Assembly: GCA_032718475.1 (NCBI GenBank)
Contig: JAUCBJ010002564.1
Span: forward strand, 1-23,069
Direction: 5' to 3'
DNA from: Nemertoderma westbladi
Lineage: Eukaryota; Xenacoelomorpha; Nemertodermatida; Nemertodermatidae
DNA: 23,069 nucleotides
Under the pieces are notes generated by a model, which worked only from the letters and a program-made list of their open reading frames with translations, was not told the DNA's origin and made no database searches. Both the position numbers and the translations under genes were made by a program. Below are positions 18,183 to 23,069 of the stretch, in pieces. Positions within the stretch are counted from its first letter, which is position 1; every line of letters begins with the position of its first letter.

Positions 18183-18567
18183 TGAAACTAAATAACAAAC
18201 GGCATTATTGACCCGGCCTATGCGGCCTGAAGCTACAAAACAATTCATTCACAACATTATTTTAAGTGATACAGATAATGATACTCGTAATTAATTGTTC
18301 TGTCGATTTTAATACATTTTATTACGATTACGAAACTGTTTGCAAAATAAGTTACCAAAATAAATGGATGAAAACATAATAAATAATATATATATATTAT
18401 ATATACTCTGGGTTAGTGTAGCTGATGAGCCAAATCCCGGCGGAACACATAATGCAAAAATGTCACCAATGTGATAATTTTACTTACAGTATTTAAACAG
18501 GGTTGCGCTTTGTGTCCCTGCTTAAATAAAATGATGAGGAGGTAAAATCGCGCGCCCGATCGATAAG
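18183..18567. other. AT-rich spacer with possible promoter function
   Basis: No coding frame. It holds a (TA)n stretch at 18388-18405, a hammerhead-core-like motif (18422-18446) and a word TTACTTACAG (18480-18489) that reads as an acceptor on plus or a GTAAGT donor on minus. A CpG-rich word CGCGCGCCCGATCGAT lies at 18549-18564, just before an AAGATGGCGGC start context. Confidence 0.5.
18422..18446 (+). ncRNA. Hammerhead-ribozyme-like core, probably degenerate
   Basis: CTGATGA (18422-18428) is followed by a small hairpin GCC-AAATCCC-GGC (18429-18441) and GGAAC. A working hammerhead has CUGAUGA, stem II and then GAA. Here an extra or altered G spoils the second core strand, and I could not draw convincing stems I and III with a cleavage site. 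Listed only as a relic candidate. Confidence 0.2.
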
Positions 18568-18575
18568 ATGGCGGC
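18565..18575 (+). promoter_or_regulatory. AAGATGGCGGC element (YY1-type) at a start codon
   Basis: The exact word AAGATGGCGGC covers the ATG at 18568. In animals this sequence is known as a YY1-type site that often overlaps the start codon near the transcription start. It follows a CpG-rich word. Function here is inferred from the motif alone. Confidence 0.4.
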
Positions 18576-18651
18576 TGAATTGTTAGGTGTCAATGACAAG
18601 CTAGCTGACATTGAGAGAAGTCCAGTCTTTCATATCTGGCGGTTTCGATAA
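18568..18651 (+). CDS. Short ORF with strong start context, possible first exon
   Basis: Starting at the ATG inside AAGATGGCGGC, 27 codons read MAAELLGVNDKLADIERSPV and end at TAA (18649-18651). If the stop is ignored, the same frame enters the 42-bp repeat (SEATGVSASAN). It may be the start of a real gene whose first intron begins within this stretch (a GT after TTAG at 18593 is one candidate), or a remnant. No domain is recognisable. The start context is the main support. Confidence 0.3.
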   Translation: MAAELLGVNDKLADIERSPVFHIWRFR

Positions 18652-18675
18652 TACGCAAATCGTGTCAACCGTCCC

Positions 18676-21600
18676 ATTGCTGAGGCTACTGGAGTCTCTG
18701 CTTCCGCCAACTGCTCGATTCTGGAGGCTAAAAAACTGGAGTCTCTGCTTCCACCAACCGCTCGATATCGGAGGCTACCAGAGTCTCTGCTTCCGCCAAC
18801 CGCTCGATGTCGGAGGCTACCGGAGTCTCTGCTTCCGCCAACCGCTCGATGTCGGAGGCTACCGGAGTCTCTGCTTCCGCCAACCGCTCGATGTCGGAGG
18901 CTACCGGAGTCTCTGCTTCCGCCAACCGCTCGATGTCGGAGGCTACCGGAGTCTCTGCTTCCGCCAACCGCTCGATGTCGGAGGCTACCGGAGTCTCTGC
19001 TTCCGCCAACCGCTCGATGTCGGAGGCTACCAGAGTCTCTGCTTCCGCCAACCGCTCGATGTCGGAGGCTACCAGAGTCTCTGCTTCCGCTAACCGCTCG
19101 ATGTCGGAGGCTACCGGAGTCTCTGCTTCCGCTAACCGCTCGATATCGGAGGCTACCAGAGTCTCTGCTTCCGCTAACCGCTCGATGTCGGAGGCTACCG
19201 GAGTCTCTGCTTCCGCCAACTGCTCGATCTCGGAGGCTACAGGAGTCTCTGCTTCCACCAACCGCTCGATGTCGGAGGCTACCGGAGTCTCTGCTTCCGC
19301 CAACTGCTCGATCTCGGAGGCTACCGGAGTCTCTGCTTCTGCCAACTGCTCGATCTCGGAGGCTACCGGAGTCTTTGCTTCCACCAACCGCTCGATATCG
19401 GAGGCTACCAGAGTCTCTGCTTCCGCCAACTGCTAAATGTCGGAGGCTACCGGAGTCTCTGCTTCCGCTAACCGCTAGATGTCGGAGGCTACCGGAGTCT
19501 CTGCTTCCACCAACCGCTCGATATCGGAGGCTACCAGAGTCTCTGCTTCCGCCAACTGCTAAATGTCGGAGGCTACCGGAGTCTCTGCTTCCGCTAACCG
19601 CTCGATGTCGGAGGCTACCGGAGTCTCTGCTTCAACCAACCGCTCGATGTCGGAGGCTACCAGAGTCTCTGCTTCCACCAACCGCTCGATGTCGGAGGCT
19701 ACCAGAGTCTCTGCTTCCGCTAACCGCTCGATGTCGGAGGCTACCGGAGTCTCTGCTTCCGCTAACCGCTAGATGTCGGAGGCTACCGGAGTCTCTGCTT
19801 CCACCAACCGCTCGATGTCGGAGGCTACCAGAGTCTCTGCTTCCGCTAACCGCTCGATGTCGGAGGCTACCAGAGTCTCTGCTTCCGCCAACCGTACGAT
19901 GTCGGAGGCTACCAGAGTCTCTGCTTCCACCAACCGCTCGATGTCGGAGGCTACCGGAGTCTCTGCTCCACCAACCTCTCGATGTCGGAGGCTACCAGAG
20001 TCTCTGCTTCCGCTAACCGCTCGATGTCGGAGGCTACCGGAGTCTCTGCTTCCGCTAACCGCTAGATGTCGGAGGCTACCGGAGTCTCTGCTTCCACCAA
20101 CCGCTCGATGTCGGAGGCTACCAGAGTCTCTGCTTCCGCCAACTGCTAAATGTCGGAGGCTACCGGAGTCTCTGCTTCCGCTAACCGCTAGATGTCGGAG
20201 GCTACCGGAGTCTCTGCTTCCACCAACCGCTCGATATCGGAGGCTACCAGAGTCTCTGCTTCCGCCAACTGCTAAATGTCGGAGGCTACCGGAGTCTCTG
20301 CTTCCGCTAACCGCTCGATGTCGGAGGCTACCGGAGTCTCTGCTTCAACCAACCGCTCGATGTCGGAGGCTACCAGAGTCTCTGCTTCCACCAACCGCTC
20401 GATGTCGGAGGCTACCAGAGTCTCTGCTTCCGCTAACCGCTCGATGTCGGAGGCTACCGGAGTCTCTGCTTCCGCTAACCGCTAGATGTCGGAGGCTACC
20501 GGAGTCTCTGCTTCCACCAACCGCTCGATGTCGGAGGCTACCAGAGTCTCTGCTTCCGCTAACCGCTCGATGTCGGAGGCTACCAGAGTCTCTGCTTCCG
20601 CCAACCGTACGATGTCGGAGGCTACCAGAGTCTCTGCTTCCACCAACCACTCGATGTCGGAGGCTACCGGAGTCTCTGCTCCACCAACCTCTCGATGTCG
20701 GAGACTACCGGAGTCTCTGCTTCCGCTAACCGCTCGATGTCGGAGGCTACCGGAGTCTCTGCTTCCGCTAACCGCTAGATGTCGGAGGCTACCGGAGTCT
20801 CTGCTTCCACCAACCGCTCGATGTCGGAGGCTAACAGAGTCTCTGCTTCCGCCAACTGCTCGATCTCGGAGGCTACCGGAGTCTCTGCTTCCACCAACCG
20901 CTCGATGTCGGAGGCTACTGGAGTCTCTGCTTCTGCCAACCGCTCAATGTCGGAGGCTACCAGAGTCTCTGCTTCCACCAACTGCTAAATGTCGGAGGCT
21001 ACCGGAGTCTCTGCTTCCGCCAACCGCTCGATGTCGGAGGCTACCGGAGTCTCTGCTTGCGCCAACCGATCGATGTCGGAGGCTACCGGAGTCTCTGCTT
21101 CCGCCAACTGCTCGATCTCGGAGGCTACCGGAGTCTCTGCTTCCACCAACCGCTCGATGTCGGAGGCTACCAGAGTCTCTGCTTCCGCTAACCGCTCGAT
21201 GTCGGAGGCTACCGGAGTCTCTGCTTCCGCCAACTGCTCGATCTCGGAGGCTACCGGAGTCTCTGCTTCCACCAACCGCTCGATGTCGGAGGCTACCGGA
21301 GTCTCTGCTTCCGCCAACTGCTCGATCTTGGAGGCTACCGGAGTCTCTGCTTCCGCCAACTGCTCGATCTCGGAGGCTACCGGAGTCTCTGCTTCCACCA
21401 ACCGCTCGATGTCGGAGGCTACCAGAGTATCTGCTTCCGCTAACCGCTCGATGTCGGAGGCTACCGGAGTCTCTGCTTCCGCCAACCGCTCAATGTCGGA
21501 GGCTACCGGAGTCTCTGCTTGCGCCAACCGCTCGATGTCGGAGGCTACCGGAGTCTCTGCTTCCGCCAACTGCTCGATCTCGGAGGCTGCCGGAGTCTCT

Positions 21601-21851
21601 GCTTCCACCAACCGCTCGATGTCGGAGGCTACCGGAGTCTCTGCTTCCGCTAACCGCTCGATGTCGGAGGCTACCGGAGTCTCTGCTTCTGCCAACCGCT
21701 CGATGTCGGAGGCTACCGGAGTCTGTGCTTCCGTCAACTGCTCGATCTCGGAGGCTACAGGAATCTCTCCTTCCGCCAACTGCTCGCTGTCCCAGGATAC
21801 GGGAATCTCTTCATCCGCCAACCATTCGATGTCAGAGGCTACCGGAGTCTA
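18676..21851. repeat. 42-bp minisatellite (about 75 units)
   Basis: Units combine ATGTCGGAGGCTACCGGAG and TCTCTGCTTCCGCCAACCGC with TCG. Common variants are CCAGAG, TCCACCAACC, GCTAACC, CTGCTCGATCTCGG, and stop-forming CTGCTAAATG and CGCTAGATG. Since 42 is divisible by three, frames on both strands stay open for 200-460 codons: SEATGVSASANRSM or RCRRLPESLLPPTA on plus, LAEAETPVASDIER on minus. They are cut by the stop-bearing units and by a 5-bp insertion near 18735. Two 41-bp units (near 19968 and 20688) shift the frame. Edge units at the right (21760-21850) are the most diverged, as expected for an array that turns over in the middle. Confidence 0.95.
19398..20823. repeat. 713-bp higher-order duplication in the 42-bp array
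   Basis: Series of unit variants at 19434-20000 recur at an offset of 713 bp (17 units less one base). Examples are the CTGCTAAATG words at 19431 and 20144, the TTCAACCAACC unit at 19631 and 20344, the AACCGTACGATG unit at 19890 and 20603, and the 41-bp unit GCTCCACCAACCTCTCG. Similarity continues to about 20857. The exact edges are uncertain because all units are alike. Confidence 0.85.
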
Positions 21852-22010
21852 TGGGATGCCCTAACCAACCTTAGCGATACGGTTTAAACCACTACTGACG
21901 ACTTTTTAATGTTAACTCAGATCTACTAATCTGACCGAGCTAAAATAGTGAAATACATTAGAAAGAAATGAACATCAACAAGTACTTTTCTTTTTTAGAC
22001 TAAATATACG
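21852..22010. other. AT-rich spacer with GAAAGAAATGAACA repeat half
   Basis: Short unique DNA between the minisatellite and the LINE fragment. Bases 21961-22007 (GAAAGAAATGAACA to AGACTAAATATA) are repeated, imperfectly, at 22952-22991 beyond the LINE. Confidence 0.6.
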
Positions 22011-22778
22011 GCAACTACAGTCACAGACACCGACTTTGCGGATGACATCGCCCTGCTCTCTAATACGCTAGCAGATGCACAGCTTCTACTAAATAAAGTG
22101 GAGAGGGCTGCTAAGGAGGTTGGATTGCATATAAATGCTACCAAGACCGAATTCATGACCTTTAATGTTGATGGAAACTTGACAACCATTGATAATAATC
22201 AACTAAGGCAGGTCGATGACTTCCAGTACCTTGGATCATGGATAGAGAGTAGCAAAAAGGACATAGAAGTTAGGAAAGCAAAGGCTTGGGTAGCTCTATC
22301 AAAAATGGATACCATCTGGAAATCAGATCTCTCCAGGCACCTGAAGACCAAGTTCTTTCGAGCCACAGTGGAAAGTGTATTTTTATACGGGGGTGAGACC
22401 TGGACACTGACTAAATCACTTGAACAACGAATTGATGGTTGCTACACAAGACTACTAAGGGCAGCCCTAAACATCAGCTGGAGACAACACATGACAAACG
22501 CCGAGCTTTATGGTACAATACCACCTGTATCAACCACCCTCCGTGAACGCAGATTAAGATTCAGTGGGCACTGCTGGCGAAGTAAAGACGAGGTCATACC
22601 AGATCTACTTCTCTGGCAACCAACTCATGGAAAGCGTAGTCGTGGACGACCTGCCATAACATATATAGATCAACTTGAAAGGGATACTGAACTTGGGAGA
22701 AACGAAATTGCGACAACTATGGAGAATCGGGAAGCCTGGAAGGATCTCATTTCCACTGTCCGAGTTCGCTCGACCTAG
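22011..22778 (+). pseudogene. 5'-truncated LINE: RT motif C to C-terminus, frame intact
   Basis: An open frame enters at about 22011 without a start codon and reads TDTDFADDIALLSNTLADAQ, i.e. RT motif C (FADD at 22034-22045). It continues with GLHINATKTEFM, DDFQYLGSWIESS and FLYGGETWTLTKSLEQ. A C-terminal domain follows with RFSGHCWRSKDEVIPDLLLW and RSRGRPAITYIDQLERDT, ending VRVRST at a TAG (22776). Motifs A and B and the endonuclease are missing, so it cannot act alone. The layout matches the C-terminal half of the LINE at 6971-8735 (same DDFxYLGSW and HCxR/LLW landmarks) but with clear divergence, so it is a related, better preserved family. An ATG-initiated part starts at 22098. Confidence 0.85.
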
Positions 22779-22793
22779 TAGTAGTAGTAGTAG
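22776..22793 (+). repeat. (TAG)6 tail at the LINE 3' end
   Basis: Six TAG triplets begin with the stop codon itself. A short simple-sequence tail in place of poly(A) is typical of several RTE-like and related LINEs. The triplets also act as serial stop codons. Confidence 0.9.
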
Positions 22794-23069
22794 TACCTGA
22801 AAATCTGACTGAAAGATCTACAGATTGAAGTATATGTATCACCAATTAGCTCAATTGTTATTTTTTTGTTATTTTTTTTTCTTCTCAAGTCCAGTTAATT
22901 TTTTTCTTTTCTAGAGTAAATGCCGTATATTTGAAAGAAATTAGTATATTTGAAAGAAATGAACAACTATTTCCTTTTATAGACCAAATATAACTGAAGG
23001 TGTGTTAATGCTAATTTGGCTGGGTGTATTTATGATAATAATTATATTATTAGTAAATTTTTATGTGCA
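22794..23069. other. AT-rich DNA, no gene seen; second half of a flanking direct repeat
   Basis: T-rich runs (22860-22880, 22898-22912) and the 22952-22991 copy of the GAAAGAAATGAACA...AGACCAAATATA repeat. GCCGTATAT at 22922-22930 is the inverse of ATATACGGC at 22004-22012 on the other side of the LINE. Confidence 0.6.

Noticed and set aside
18482-18487. GTAAGT splice donor on the minus strand upstream of the predicted exon
   Set aside because: No convincing coding frame leads into it, and the same bases form an acceptor-like TTACAG on the plus strand.
20345-20650. Minus-strand 101-codon ORF (GGSRDSGSLRHRAV repeat)
   Set aside because: Third-frame reading of the 42-bp units; short, low complexity, no start context.

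Overview
The window reads as nuclear DNA of an animal, most likely an invertebrate. It is AT-rich and intron-bearing. It carries fragments of at least two kinds of APE-type non-LTR retrotransposon (LINE), a tRNA-derived SINE, foldback/MITE-like DNA elements and very long minisatellites. I see no operons, no rRNA, no canonical tRNA gene and no CRISPR array. The species cannot be named from sequence alone.

Left half (1-13815), repeat complex. A diverged MITE-like repeat (52-242) and AT-rich DNA precede an inverted copy of a LINE 3' end (771-1183). Then comes a composite block: poly-C tracts, a 617-bp segment with an antisense fragment of a second reverse transcriptase (RT), and a 52-bp satellite (array A, about 86 units). 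A broken LINE (6411-8886) follows. The block then occurs again in the same orientation (8913-13815), with array B (about 73 units). The second copy of the 617-bp segment is longer by exactly 127 bp. This equals one 122-bp foldback element (9016-9137) plus a 5-bp target duplication, so the window holds both the empty and the occupied site. Array B is split by a minus-strand tRNA-SINE (13355-13630).

Middle (13816-18650). A 33-bp minisatellite (about 14240-14767) lies downstream of a host gene on the minus strand. Its last coding exon (15182-17368, 728 codons plus stop) starts at a good 3' splice site. It encodes a disordered proline-rich protein with two different seven-residue repeat tracts, an acidic/tyrosine patch and an Arg/Pro/Gly-rich tail. 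A GC-richer upstream exon (17823-18181) joins it in compatible phase across a 454-bp intron that holds a MITE-like element with poly-G/poly-C ends. I do not recognise the protein family. An AAGATGGCGGC start context at 18565 on the plus strand suggests a second, divergent transcript start.

Right part (18676-23069). A 42-bp minisatellite of about 75 units contains a 713-bp higher-order duplication. Because 42 is a multiple of three, several frames stay open for long stretches, but recurrent stop-bearing units and indels argue against one long protein. A 5'-truncated but intact-frame LINE RT C-terminus (22011-22778) ends in (TAG)6, and AT-rich DNA closes the window.

Most of the window is therefore repeat biology. 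The host gene is the only convincing cellular gene. The duplicated satellite/RT/LINE block with its dated MITE insertion and the two repeat-coded tracts of the host protein are the most distinctive items.
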